Shown one piece after another: positions 41,801 to 51,100 of a stretch of DNA of 64,000 bases; position 1 is the first letter of the stretch, and each line of letters begins with the position of its first letter. The position numbers were made by a program, and so were the translations under genes. Below the pieces are notes generated by a model. The model was not told the origin of the DNA and did no database searches. It saw nothing but the letters and a program-made list of their open reading frames with translations. The DNA lies in NCBI RefSeq assembly GCF_039540195.1, contig NZ_BAABEO010000001.1, positions 1 to 64,000 on the forward strand. Reading direction: 5' to 3'. Source of the DNA: Zafaria ginkgonis. Its GTDB lineage: Bacteria > Actinomycetota > Actinomycetes > Actinomycetales > Micrococcaceae.

Positions 41801-43257
41801 TCCAGGACCACCAGGAGCGCCTGAGTCGGGAGTTCCTGGACGGAGTCCTTGAGCGTGCGCAGCATGGCCAGGCTCGTCTCGCGGTGCGCGGACATCCACT
41901 GCTGGCCCGTGCTGCTGCCGGCCTGGCGGGTGTGCGGCAGCCACGACGCCCACTCCCACTCGTCCGCGCGTCCGGCGTCGCAGAACACGCCGACGGTCAG
42001 GTCCGCGGGGCCCACGTGCACGGCGGCCTGGGCCAGGAGGGAGCGCGCGAGCGCCAGGGCTCCCTCCCGGGATCCCACCAAACCCACCACTCCGGCGTCG
42101 GTCAGGTCCACGAGCACGGGTGCGGCCTGCAGGCGTGCGGCCGCGAGGGAGTCCTTCACCTGTTCGTCCGGCCGTGAGCCCGCGGTTCGGTCCACGTCCG
42201 GCGTCCACGGGACGTCCCCCGTGCCGGCATGCAGGGCCAGGAAGTCGTCAGCGTCCGCCCGGCGCTGCCACAGGGACGTGGCGGGCAGGGCCGGGCGGCG
42301 CACCACCGTCGCGGGGTCGGGAATGGTCAGGTGGCGGCGGGCGGTTTCCGCCTCGGCGGCCGTGCGGATCTCCTGCTCGAAGTCCTCGAGCGCCCCGCTG
42401 AACCGCTCGTCCTCTTCCTTGAGGCCCTTGGCGTGGCGGCGCTTCTGTTCGAACCACATGCCCACCGCCATCACCGGACTGAGCATGGCGAACATCGCGA
42501 AGCGCAGATCCCGCAGGATCAGCACCATCGCCACGGCCATGACCAGGGGCGCCAGCACGGTGATGTAGCTGAACTTGTTGGCCGGCGGCACGTCCTTGCG
42601 GGACGGCGGGACCAGGGAGTCGCCCGCCGGGGCCCGCCCGGGACGGGGCGGCCGGTTGAAGGGCGCCGTTGCCGCCGGGGTGAGGTTGTGGAGGCTGCCG
42701 GGGGCCGGGGCGGGCGTCTCCTCCAGCGACGGGCGCACCAGGAGCACCGTGCCGCCGGCCGTGACCGTGGCCGTTTCGGTGACCAGGACGCCGTCGTCCC
42801 CGATCCTGTAGCCGTTGACCAGGGTGCCGTTCGTGGACCCGGCATCGACCACCCGCAGTCCGTCGTCCTCGCGGCGCAGGCGGAAATGGTTCCAGGACGC
42901 GCTTTCGGTGGGAAGGCTGAGGTCCGCGTGCGGAGACCGGCCGATGAGCATCTCGCGCCCCTGCGGGACCTCAATGACGACGCCGACGCGCTCGCCGCCG
43001 GCGAGCGTCACGCTCCAGCCGTGGACGCGCTGCGGAGTCCGCCAGGGCGCCCGCGAGATGCGGCTGCCCTCCAAAAGGACCAGCTCGGAGACCGGGGTGG
43101 AACCGCGCACCTCGGCCTCGTCCACGAACACGGCCTCGTCGGGCGCAAGGCGGGGCCCGCCGGCGGCCTCCACCAGGTCCGCCAGCGTGGTGGCCGGTGC
43201 GGCGTGGGCCACCTCGCACTCAAGGCGATGCCCGTCCAGGTCGATCAGCACGCGCAC
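38899..43257 (-). CDS. FHA-containing FtsK/SpoIIIE-family T7SS ATPase (EssC/EccC-like)
   Basis: A 1452-residue motor. Residues 1-75 form a small N-terminal domain. An FHA domain follows at about 100-170 (EMLIGRSPHADLSLP, SWNHFRL, VVDAGSTNGTLVNG). Two membrane helices lie near 230-265. Three ATPase domains come next: D1 with intact GGTTGSGKS near 650 and Walker B LLLVIDEFAML; D2 with GVAGSGTS near 1012, where the Walker A Lys is replaced by Thr; D3 with GPSRSGKS near 1272. EssC/EccC proteins recognise WXG100 substrates and power type VII export. Start GTG or ATG near 43257 fits the domain layout. Confidence 0.9.
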   Translation of the reverse strand: MRVLIDLDGHRLECEVAHAAPATTLADLVEAAGGPRLAPDEAVFVDEAEVRGSTPVSELVLLEGSRISRAPWRTPQRVHGWSVTLAGGERVGVVIEVPQGREMLIGRSPHADLSLPTESASWNHFRLRREDDGLRVVDAGSTNGTLVNGYRIGDDGVLVTETATVTAGGTVLLVRPSLEETPAPAPGSLHNLTPAATAPFNRPPRPGRAPAGDSLVPPSRKDVPPANKFSYITVLAPLVMAVAMVLILRDLRFAMFAMLSPVMAVGMWFEQKRRHAKGLKEEDERFSGALEDFEQEIRTAAEAETARRHLTIPDPATVVRRPALPATSLWQRRADADDFLALHAGTGDVPWTPDVDRTAGSRPDEQVKDSLAAARLQAAPVLVDLTDAGVVGLVGSREGALALARSLLAQAAVHVGPADLTVGVFCDAGRADEWEWASWLPHTRQAGSSTGQQWMSAHRETSLAMLRTLKDSVQELPTQALLVVLDSEVLTEGRDAPARALLGMGRSLPGVHVNPQQRPPRVAGIVIAASEEQLPASCTTIIRVGADAAATVDQPEDLTRVEDVILAGLDRDEALRCAMRLARFDDPELNVAGASLPSLVRLPGLLGYERPDASTIRRLWQAPTGISTPIGTGENGQLTLDLVKDGPHGLVGGTTGSGKSEFLRSLVAGLAARNDPTRLNFILVDFKGGAAFKACERLPHTIGTISNLDEQLADRALRALEAEMERRQRVFAEAGEGIDNLNAYLATNPAEPMPRLLLVIDEFAMLAKDFPDVLKALVSVGAVGRTLGVHMILATQRPAGVVSDDILANTNLRVALRVQSREDSTNVIGVPAASAIGRAQMGRAFVKLGQDDITPVQTALVTGQAQLGGGPAVDVREVRQFGIPVPPAAPPRSALPDENDLDLLIDAVVAANAEAGYAPPRQVWPEALGERVELEGFLPGSIPSYDGDGDGGALADPSPTTPAPPLLPTVGGLRGSTVLVTLVDEPDLQRQSADGWDMSTGNLLLMGVAGSGTSTTLASIALALAKDADPAELDLMVLDLGSGELEPLKALPHTVAYVGTGAGAKEQQARFLRHLNTELESRRAEPRGRRHTVVLLDGLASLRDEFQDFEGQELLALLYRAYADGPALGLSFAVSTTRAKAVPSAMNEVTLQRWIFRLADTYDYSSLGVKGKAVPAPLPGRCVDPRTSLQMHVATPHIGLEAAVDRVRQDWAHAPAKTPAIRRLPSTVTLPELGVQPRLTEEPWLIPVGLREADLAPAFLEVYEGEHALISGPSRSGKSTLLLALAAALRGAPTSRGPAQVWGICDRRSPLANADLANTVLDRVAVGTDDVPALLASLRLERGTVFLLIDDAERFEDTDQSIAGVVASGQPGLCIIAAGRAADLRGLYSHWTKTVRKSRLGVLLQPDINYDGELLGVTLPRKAPVALTAGRGYLGVGGQVGLIQSMSPEGGA

Positions 43258-43299
43258 CGTGGCGCTCCTTCCGGGGTGGGATGTTGCGGGGTGGGGTGG

Positions 43300-44643
43300 T
43301 CAGGGACTGGCCGGCGCGGGCACCCAGACCAGCCGCGGAGCGTCCTCGTCCGCCGGGCGCAGGCCCAGGTCCTGGGGGGAAGCGTAGACCGGGCGGACTT
43401 GAGCGGTCAGCGCGGCGGGGCGTGAAAAGTCCAGCGCGGGACCAGCGGCGCCCTCGCCCGGCCCGATGGCCAGGGTGCGCAGGGTCGCGCCGACCTCGGA
43501 CGGATCCCCGCTTCCGGCCACCGCGGCGGCCCGCACCAGGGCGACGACGGCGTCGTGGCTGCGCGAGTCCGCGGCCCACGCGTCTGCGGCAAACGGGGCA
43601 TCGCCCGTCAGGTTGGTGATGTCCGGGTCGCCGGCAGCCAGCCGAACGGCCGAGAGGTAGGCGGACATGCCGCGCCCCTGGGCGTCCTGCTGGAGGGCGG
43701 TGGCATCGCCTTCAGCCGGGGCAACGCTGACCAACTGCCCGGAAGCGGTCCCGTCCAGGTCGGCGAGGGTGGAGGCGAAGGCCGGGGAGCCGGCACCGTC
43801 CGGAAGGACCAGGGGAACGGAGACGTCGCGGGCCTGCAGGGCCTGGACCAGCCGGGCCAGCCGCTGCGGGGTGGCGGCCGAGACGATCACGGCGTCCGCG
43901 GGTTTCGCAACGCGCGTGGGCTTGGCGCCCGCGGGAGCGTCCTCGGCCGGCTGGCGCAGCTGGTCGCCGGTTTGGACGGCGGCCTCCTGGGCCAGGGCCG
44001 TCAGATCCTCAAAGCCGTTGAGATTCAGGGTCTTCGCAATCTGGACTGAGGCGGGGACCTGGCCACCGTCGTTGACGAGGAGCACCCGGCCCTTCCCGTC
44101 CAACGCGGTTTCAAGGGCGGCCTCGACGGACGCGCCCGAGGGTCCCGTGGTCCAGGTGGTGTCCGCCGGCTCAGACGGCTCGGCGTACGGCAGGATCGCC
44201 GGGAGGCCGAGCTCCTGCGCGGTTTGCGCCGCGGCCCGGGCCTGCGCTCCCGTGGTCGTGACCACGATGCCGGACGCGCCCTGCTCGGCAAGCTTGCGGA
44301 CGGCCGCGCGCGCGCCGTCCGCCGTGCCGCCGTCGTTCTCGGCCGAAAGGGCGACGGCGGCGCCACCCTGGGTGAAGCGCTGCGCGGCGACGCGCGCGCC
44401 CTGCGCCGCGCGGTTGTACTCGGAGCCGGGCTCGCCGGTCTGGCCCAGGGTGAGGACGATGCCCACCGTGAAGTCCTGGGGCAGGCCCTGGGCGTTCAGC
44501 GCCACGGGAACCGTCGCGGCCACCGGATCGGGCCGGGGGGCCGTCTGGGGTCGGGTCAGCGTCACCGACACGGTGGTAACCGCCGCGACGACGATGGCAA
44601 TCCCCGCGCCGATCAGGGCGATGAGCCGATTGCGCGAGCTCAT
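43300..44643 (-). CDS. membrane-anchored periplasmic-binding-like protein (Peripla_BP_6 type)
   Basis: A 447-residue protein with one N-terminal membrane helix (LIALIGAGIAIVVAAVTTVSV) and an external domain of the branched-chain amino acid-binding fold: FTVGIVLTLGQTGEPGSEYNRAAQG, AENDGGTADGARAAVRKLAEQGAS and IVVTTTGAQARAAAQTAQELGLPAIL are characteristic. There is no ABC permease nearby. It is wedged between the coiled-coil lipoprotein (4-nt overlap) and the FtsK-like ATPase, so it is likely a structural or sensing part of the secretion locus rather than a transport receptor. Confidence 0.8.
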   Translation of the reverse strand: MSSRNRLIALIGAGIAIVVAAVTTVSVTLTRPQTAPRPDPVAATVPVALNAQGLPQDFTVGIVLTLGQTGEPGSEYNRAAQGARVAAQRFTQGGAAVALSAENDGGTADGARAAVRKLAEQGASGIVVTTTGAQARAAAQTAQELGLPAILPYAEPSEPADTTWTTGPSGASVEAALETALDGKGRVLLVNDGGQVPASVQIAKTLNLNGFEDLTALAQEAAVQTGDQLRQPAEDAPAGAKPTRVAKPADAVIVSAATPQRLARLVQALQARDVSVPLVLPDGAGSPAFASTLADLDGTASGQLVSVAPAEGDATALQQDAQGRGMSAYLSAVRLAAGDPDITNLTGDAPFAADAWAADSRSHDAVVALVRAAAVAGSGDPSEVGATLRTLAIGPGEGAAGPALDFSRPAALTAQVRPVYASPQDLGLRPADEDAPRLVWVPAPASP

Positions 44644-47498
44644 ACGGCACCGCCGATCTTCAGCGTGTACAGGGTCTGTGACGTCGCACCGGCCGGCACC
44701 TGCAGCTGGAACGGCGGCAGTTCGTCCGCCGCGGTGAGGGAGGCCTTGAACTGGGCCTGGCGCAGCAGCAGCCCGGCCACGTCCCGGGAGCGGATGTTGG
44801 CGTACCCCTCGGCGTTCTGGGACGCCAGGGCCAGCTGGTAATCGGCGGTGCCGGCCTTGGCGGCGCTGGTGGCCATGGAGCCGAGCAGTCCGGATCCGTC
44901 CACCGACCGGTCGCCCAGGTCAAGCATCACCTTGCTGAGGCTCGAGGACAGGAGGGCGTTGGCGCCCTCCACGTCACGGGTGGAGCCGGAGGTGCTGGTG
45001 GCGATGGTCGCGAGCGAGGACTGGGTGCTCTTGTCCAGGGACGCGGCCAGGGCATCGCTCTGTCCGAGCAGTTCGTCCCGCTGCTTGTCCACGGTGCCGG
45101 TGGCGTCCTTCACCACTTCGTCCGAGGTGGACGTCAGGCCGGAGATGGAGCGGTTGAAGGCCGTGATCACGGCGTCGGACCCGGCGTCGCCGATTTCGGC
45201 GACCTGGCGCACCTGCCCGTCCACGGTCTCGTAGACCTCCGCCGCGGTCTCCGCCGAGACGTCGCCGAGGGCCTGCTTGATCTTCTCGCCCAGCCCGTCC
45301 TGCTGCACCTTCAGCTTCGCGAGCGTCGTGCCGACCCGGCCCGAGGAGTCGCTCGCGTCGCGGAGGACGGCGTCGAGGGCCACGATCTCGCCCTTGGTGG
45401 TTGTGGCCTTGCCGGTTGCGGCGCGGTCGAGTTCCTTCGTGGCGTCCTTGATGGCATCCAGCTTGGCGTCGATGTCATCGATGGCCTGATCCAGGGTGGC
45501 CAAGGCCTGGCTGATCGCCTGGTCCGGGGCGGTGGTGTCGGTGGCCGCGAGGACCTCGTCCCAGGCGGCCGCCTGGGCCTGCAGCCGCGCGTCCAGGGGG
45601 TCCTTGAACCCGAACGGCGGGTTCAGCTCCGGAGCCGGGTTGCCGTCATCGTCCGTGGCCGCGCAGGGAGTGGACGTCAGGTAGGACCGCAGCTCCTCCG
45701 CGTCCTGGTCGGACAGCCGGCCGTCGCGGGGATCGTCGCCGTCGGCCAACTCGCACAGCTCGTCGGCAAGGCGCTGGGTTTGCTGCGTCATCGAGCGGTT
45801 CAGCAGTTGGCCGTCACCCAACTCGCCCTTGGCACCCTGGGCCGTCTCTTCGATGTCGGTCAGCTGCTGCCGCAGGCCGCCGATGCTGCCGCGGACCGCA
45901 TCGGCCGCGTCGCGGGTCGCGGTGACGGAGGCCCGGGCGGATTTCATCGCCGCGTCCAGGGTGGCGAGGGCCGTTTTGTAATCCTCGGCGTTGTCCGCGC
46001 CTTCGAGGATTGCGGCGACGTCGGTGCGCGCCTGCTCCAGCGTGGCGGCCGCGGCGTCGTGGTCCTTGATGGCACCCTCGACCACCTGCGGCTGGAGGCC
46101 GGTCACGATCTCGTCGCCCTTCTCCACCAGGCCCAGGAGCGCCCCGGTGATCGTCACCGCGGAGCCGTAGAGGGAGCAGGTCATGGAGCCCTGTTCCGCG
46201 CACTCCTCCGCGGTGGGGTTCTCGGGTCCCATGGTGGCTTGGATCGCGCCCGCCACGGTGTCCCGGCAGCTTGCGCTGACCTTCGCGTAGGCATCAAGCT
46301 GCGAAGCCATGGTCAGGACGCTGGAGTAGACGGTGGCCGACGTTCCCGATTTGGGAACCTCGGCGGTGCAGCCCTCACCCTTGATCGGAGCCGTGGCGGG
46401 CTTGGTGGTGGTGTCGCCGAGCATGGAGTCGACGGCGGCGACGGTCTGCTTGAGCTGGGAGGCGGTGGTGGACTGCGTCGTCGTCGTTGCCGCCTCGAGG
46501 TCGGCGCCGAGGGTCCCCAGCTGGTCCTTCAGGCCGGCCATGGTGGCGGCCAGGGCCTGGGAGTTGTCGCGCAACTCCCCGGCGGTCTTCACGCCCAGGG
46601 TCTGGGAGGTCTCCTGCAGGTTCTGCCGAACTTCGGTGATGGTGGATCCGGCCTTGGCCAGCACTGTATTGACGTCGGTCACCAGCGAAATGGTCCGGCG
46701 CTGCAGTTCCATTTCGGAGTCCGGGCCGGAGGAGAACGCTCCGGCAAGCACGCCGTCCGCACTGAGGTCGGTGTTGAGGCCGGGCTGTACCGCGACGTCG
46801 ATGGTGGGGACCTGGAAATCCTTGACGTCGGCCACGAGGCGCAGCGTGGTGCTCGCGCCGGAACGCGGCGGAGCCAGCACGGTGGCCCACTGCACGATCG
46901 CGGCGCCGTCCTCGGTGCTGCTCAGGACGCCGTTGGTGCCGGTTGCGCCGTCCGCGGAGCCCGCGGTGATGTCGTCAGCGCTGACGCCGGTGAGCTTCGT
47001 GGACGCGGCGATGGTCAGTGGAGCGCCGACGAGGGCGGTGTCGGTACGGGCCTGCCCGGCGGCGTCGTAGTCGATGGCTTGGGGCCTGACCGTGAGGTTC
47101 TCCAGCGTCAGGTTGATCTCGACGGGCCCGGTGTGGCCCTGCAGTTCGGCCAGGTCAGAACCCGACTTCTCCCCGGCCCGGTACTGCAGGCTCAGCCGGA
47201 CCGGCAGTTCGCCCACGACCTGGGCGGGATCGTACGTCGTGTCCTGTGCGGCGGAGTCCCCGGCCGCGGACACGGAGACGGTGGTGCCTTCGATCGTCTC
47301 CACCGCGGCGGCGGGGGACAGCCCCACGCGAACGCTTTGAAGGAGCTTGACTGGGCCGGACACCGCTTCCGGCTTGGCAGCCGGGGCGCAGGAGGTCGTT
47401 GCAACCAACCCCAGGGTGACCAAGAGGGCGCCCAGCACCCGGCCCGGCGCGCTGCGGAGCCCGGAGATGTGCTGTTGGGGGGTGGTCAATCTGGGCAT
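44640..47498 (-). CDS. large coiled-coil lipoprotein of the T7SS-like locus
   Basis: A 952-residue protein with a signal peptide and lipobox-like end (LVTLGLVATTSCAP). ATG 47498 has GAGGG 6 nt upstream. Residues 250-900 are long Ala/Asp/Thr-rich coiled-coil stretches (LATLDAAMKSARASVTATRDA, IDDIDAKLDAIKDATKEL, AASLDKSTQSSLATIA). It has no C-terminal membrane segment. Long extracellular coiled coils recall EsaA/YueB of firmicute T7SS, but those are multi-pass, so homology is not claimed. It is the first gene of the minus-strand arm and divergent from WXG100. Confidence 0.8.
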   Translation of the reverse strand: MPRLTTPQQHISGLRSAPGRVLGALLVTLGLVATTSCAPAAKPEAVSGPVKLLQSVRVGLSPAAAVETIEGTTVSVSAAGDSAAQDTTYDPAQVVGELPVRLSLQYRAGEKSGSDLAELQGHTGPVEINLTLENLTVRPQAIDYDAAGQARTDTALVGAPLTIAASTKLTGVSADDITAGSADGATGTNGVLSSTEDGAAIVQWATVLAPPRSGASTTLRLVADVKDFQVPTIDVAVQPGLNTDLSADGVLAGAFSSGPDSEMELQRRTISLVTDVNTVLAKAGSTITEVRQNLQETSQTLGVKTAGELRDNSQALAATMAGLKDQLGTLGADLEAATTTTQSTTASQLKQTVAAVDSMLGDTTTKPATAPIKGEGCTAEVPKSGTSATVYSSVLTMASQLDAYAKVSASCRDTVAGAIQATMGPENPTAEECAEQGSMTCSLYGSAVTITGALLGLVEKGDEIVTGLQPQVVEGAIKDHDAAAATLEQARTDVAAILEGADNAEDYKTALATLDAAMKSARASVTATRDAADAVRGSIGGLRQQLTDIEETAQGAKGELGDGQLLNRSMTQQTQRLADELCELADGDDPRDGRLSDQDAEELRSYLTSTPCAATDDDGNPAPELNPPFGFKDPLDARLQAQAAAWDEVLAATDTTAPDQAISQALATLDQAIDDIDAKLDAIKDATKELDRAATGKATTTKGEIVALDAVLRDASDSSGRVGTTLAKLKVQQDGLGEKIKQALGDVSAETAAEVYETVDGQVRQVAEIGDAGSDAVITAFNRSISGLTSTSDEVVKDATGTVDKQRDELLGQSDALAASLDKSTQSSLATIATSTSGSTRDVEGANALLSSSLSKVMLDLGDRSVDGSGLLGSMATSAAKAGTADYQLALASQNAEGYANIRSRDVAGLLLRQAQFKASLTAADELPPFQLQVPAGATSQTLYTLKIGGAV

Positions 47499-47630
47499 GG
47501 TTGTCCCTCTTCCGTTCACGGTGCCCTCAGCATGCTACTGGGTTGTACTGTCGACTGGACTAATCAGGCATTAACAGGTAACGCGGTGTGACAGGTATTG
47601 TGGAATTGCTCATAATCGTATTTCTTTTTG

Positions 47631-47659
47631 TTGGAAGTACTAGCGGGCGTTGGTAGCCT
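47631..47659 (+). promoter_or_regulatory. probable WXG100 promoter
   Basis: TTGGAA (47631-47636) and TAGCCT (47654-47659) are separated by 17 bp, about 70 nt ahead of the WXG100 start, in the divergent gap between the two arms of the locus. Confidence 0.45.
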
Positions 47660-47729
47660 CGGCACCGTGTGATCGCCGGGGGCGATGTGCCCGGCGGTAA
47701 ATTGGTTGTTTTTCGGGGAAGGAATTTCT

Positions 47730-48011
47730 ATGTCTCGCGTTTTGTCCACCGAGCAAGCAAAGGCTGCGATCTCGCAGGTCCAGTCGATCATCAACGGCGG
47801 GTTCACCGACCAGATCTCCGCGCTGGATGCCCAGGGCCGGGTTCTGTCCGATCCGAACGTGTGGGACGGCCCGCTGGCGGCGCAGTTCCGCGGCTCCACC
47901 TGGCCGGAGACCAAGGCCGCGCTGGACAAGGCCAAGAACGAGCTGGAGGAGCTGCGCGGACAGCTTCAGAAGATCTCGCAGGACATCTTCTCCGCCGGTG
48001 GCGGCGCCTGA
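47730..48011 (+). CDS. WXG100-family (ESAT-6-like) secreted protein
   Basis: A 93-residue two-helix hairpin protein with the turn motif W45-D-G47 (NVWDGPLAAQFRG). Helices are about 5-38 and 52-88. There is no signal peptide, as usual for type VII substrates. ATG 47730 has GGGGAAGGA 6-7 nt ahead, a strong site. It lies directly upstream of the RHS toxin and divergent from the secretion genes, so it is the likely partner or chaperone that brings the toxin to the FtsK-like motor. Confidence 0.9.
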   Translation: MSRVLSTEQAKAAISQVQSIINGGFTDQISALDAQGRVLSDPNVWDGPLAAQFRGSTWPETKAALDKAKNELEELRGQLQKISQDIFSAGGGA

Positions 48012-48029
48012 GCCTGCCTTTTGCGTGAG

Positions 48030-48109
48030 GGCCGGGTGGGCGTGACGCTCTGACGAGCGCGCCTTGCCCGGCCGCTGCGCGTTGTTCTTTAGCTGCGCGT
48101 TGTTCTTTG
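48030..48109 (+). promoter_or_regulatory. hairpin and 18-bp tandem repeat between WXG100 and RHS genes
   Basis: GGCCGGG-GGGCG (48030-48042) can pair with CGCGCC-GCCCGGCC (48058-48073), forming a strong stem 19 nt after the WXG100 stop. Next, GCTGCGCGTTGTTCTTT(A/G) is repeated twice in tandem at 48074-48091 and 48092-48109. The hairpin followed by T-rich repeats could attenuate read-through so that WXG100 is made in excess of the toxin. Confidence 0.5.
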
Positions 48110-48141
48110 TTGTTCCTGTTTTTTCATGGGGGGCTTTGGCC

Positions 48142-51100
48142 GTGACCGAGTTCGTTGAGATGCCGTTGTTGCCGCATTCGGATGCCTCCGATGGCGGCCG
48201 GTTCGACTACGCCGTGGCCGGGCAGGTGAAGTCCGCGTTCGAGTCGGCGGCCTCACGGCTTGAGGAGCACGCGGGCTCGCGAACCTCCCATGTTTCCTCG
48301 GCGAAGGAGGACTTCAAAGGGCACTTCTCCGAGGTCTTCCAGGCCAACGCCGCCACGGCCAGGAACGACGCGGACGCTCTGGCGTCCGCGCTGCGGACGG
48401 TGGCCGGTTACGTCGGGCAAATGATTAGTGAGGGGCACGAAGAGGACACCCGGCGGGAGCGGAACAACGAGTGGGTCCGCGAGCACAACGACCGGAACTT
48501 TTTTGAGCAGGCCGGCGATTGGTTGTTCGGCGAGGAAGCACGGCCGAACGCCCAGCCGGGGAAGGCCCCCGCTTTTGCCCCGGCCCATGCCCACACGGGC
48601 TCCCGGGAGACCCCGCCGCCCGGCGGAGGATACGGGGGAGGGACCTCCTCGGCCCGGCCGGCCAACCTGCGCTCCTTCGCGGCGAACTCCCGCGGCCTGG
48701 ATGACGGGTTGGCCTCGGCCCCGGGCACGCTGGAGGGGCACCTGTCCTCGTTCGAGTCCCGCTGCTACTGGGGATCGATCGACGCTTCGGGAGTGATCGC
48801 CGCCTACCGGGCGTACCTGCGGGCCAACGAGAACGACGCCAAGTGGGCCGTGACCGTCGCTGACGCGTTTGCCGCAGCCGGCGGCGAGGGAAACGTCTCC
48901 ACCCTCTCCGACGCGGCCGTGAATGAGGCCTTGGCGGCGGCAGGGGTCAGCGCCAGCCGCTCCTCCCTGGTCATCGACCCGCCAACGGCGGCGGGCGCGA
49001 TGCCCACCAGCGGGTACGCCAATGACCCGGTGAACACGGCCACCGGCAACTTCATCGAGCCGGAAACGGATCTGGGGTTCGCCGGGGCCTGTTCGAACCT
49101 GGTGCTGTCGCGGATGTACAACTCGCTGGCGTCGGGCCTGGAGGTGCCGGGGGTGTTTGGCCCGGGGTGGGCCTCGGTCCTGGACCAGTGCCTGACGGTC
49201 TCGGACGAGGGCGTCCGCTGGATCATGGCCGACGGCCGCGCGGTCGACTTCCCCCGCGAGGGGGACCGTTGGGCCCGCGGCGTGGGAGAGAACTACTGGC
49301 TCACCCGCGAGCCCGCAACCGCGGCAGGCCTTGCGGAGTTGGGCTCCCTGCCGGACGGCACGGCCGAGGTTTTGGTGGTTCGGGACAACCAGGGCGCCTG
49401 GTGGGCCTACAGCCTTGCCGGGACGTGGCTCGGTGCGGGGGCGGGACCCGGCCGGACGGTGTCCGTCCTGCGGGAGAACGGGGCCAACGGGGACAACGGG
49501 GCCGACGGCGGCAGCGCGGTTCCGGTGGCGCGGCTGGCCCACGTGCGGGGCCGGTTCCTCGACGTCGAGTACGTGGACGGCCGGGTCGCGGTGGTCAGGG
49601 CCTCCGACGGGCGCCGGGTGGAGTACGGGTACGACGACGCCGGCAGGCTCACCAGCGTGGCGACCGAACTGGGGGCGCGAACCTACCGGTGGAACGAGCA
49701 GGGGCTGATCGAAGCCGTAGTTTCGGCCGCGGGAGTCCTCGAGGCGGAGAACACCTACGACGAACACGGCAGGGTTGTCCTGCAGGTGACCCAACACGGG
49801 CGCAGGACCCGGTTCGCGTATCTGCCCGGCCGCGTCACCGTCGTCTCCGACGAGGACGGCACCCGCTCCAACTCCTGGATCGCCGATGCCAAGGGGCGCC
49901 TGGTCGGCGTCCTGGACAGCCATGACCTGCGCCAGTCGATGGCCTACGACGCGCACGGCAACCTGGTCTCCTTCACCGAGCGCGACGGGGCGGTCACGGT
50001 GCACGCCTACGACGGGCGGGGCCGGAAGACCCGGACCGTGACCCCGGAAGGTGCTGACCTGACCTACGGCTGGGACGGGCAGGACCGCATCACCACTCTG
50101 GTGACGGAGTCCGGCTCGGTGGTCTCCTACGAGTACGCCGATGACGTCTCGAGGGACCCCTCGGCCATCCGGGATCCGCTGGGCGGGCTCACCGAACTGC
50201 AATGGCGGAACGGCCTGCTGACCCGGGTCGTGGACCCCGCCGGCGTGGCCGTCGACTTCACCTATGACGGGTTCGGCGACCTGGTCGCCACCCGGAACGC
50301 CGCAGGCGATGCCACACGGATCGTCCGGGACAACGCGGGCCGCCCCGTCGCGGCGATCAGCCCGTCCGGGGCCGAGACCCGCTTCAGCTACGATGCCGCC
50401 GGGCTGCTGGTGCGGCGTGAGGACCCGGACGGCGCCGTCTGGGCCTTCGAGCACGATTCCGCGGGGCGGACCACGGCGTTCATCGCCCCGGACGGCGGCC
50501 GGACCGAAGTGGAATACGCCGCCAACGGCGAACTCGTCCGAACCGTCGACCCGCTGGGCCGCAGCGTCGAGCGATCCTTCGACGAACTCGGCAACGTCAC
50601 CGCCGCGGTGCTGCCGGACGGTGCCCGGTGGTGCTTCGCCCACGACACGCTCTCCCGGCTGGTCGGCATCACGGACCCCGCGGGCCACGACTGGGTGCGG
50701 GAGTATGACAAGGTCGGGACCCTGACCGCGGTCATCGACCCCACCGGGGTCCGCACGGAGGCCGCTTCGGACCGCCGGTCCGGCACGTCCACCCTGACGG
50801 AGGCGTTCGCGTCCTCGACGTACAGCTTCGATGAGTACGGGCGCCCCACCCGGGTGCAGGGGGCGGACGGTTCCGCCGAACTTGTGTCCTACGACGCGGC
50901 GGGAAACCCGGTGGAGCTCGTCGACGCCGAGGGCGGCCTGACGGTCCTGGGCCGGGACGTGGCCGGCAGGATCACCTCGGTCACCTCGCCCACGGGTGCG
51001 CTCACCCGGTACGAGTACGACGCGTGCGGGAGGCCCTGGCGGACCACGGACCCGCTCGGCGCCGTCGTCGAACTGGCCTACGACGCCGACCAGCGCGTCA

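Noticed and set aside
40291..42177. Long plus-strand frames opposite the FtsK-like ATPase
   Set aside because: Shadows of the real minus-strand gene; Gly/Arg/Ala-rich without motifs.
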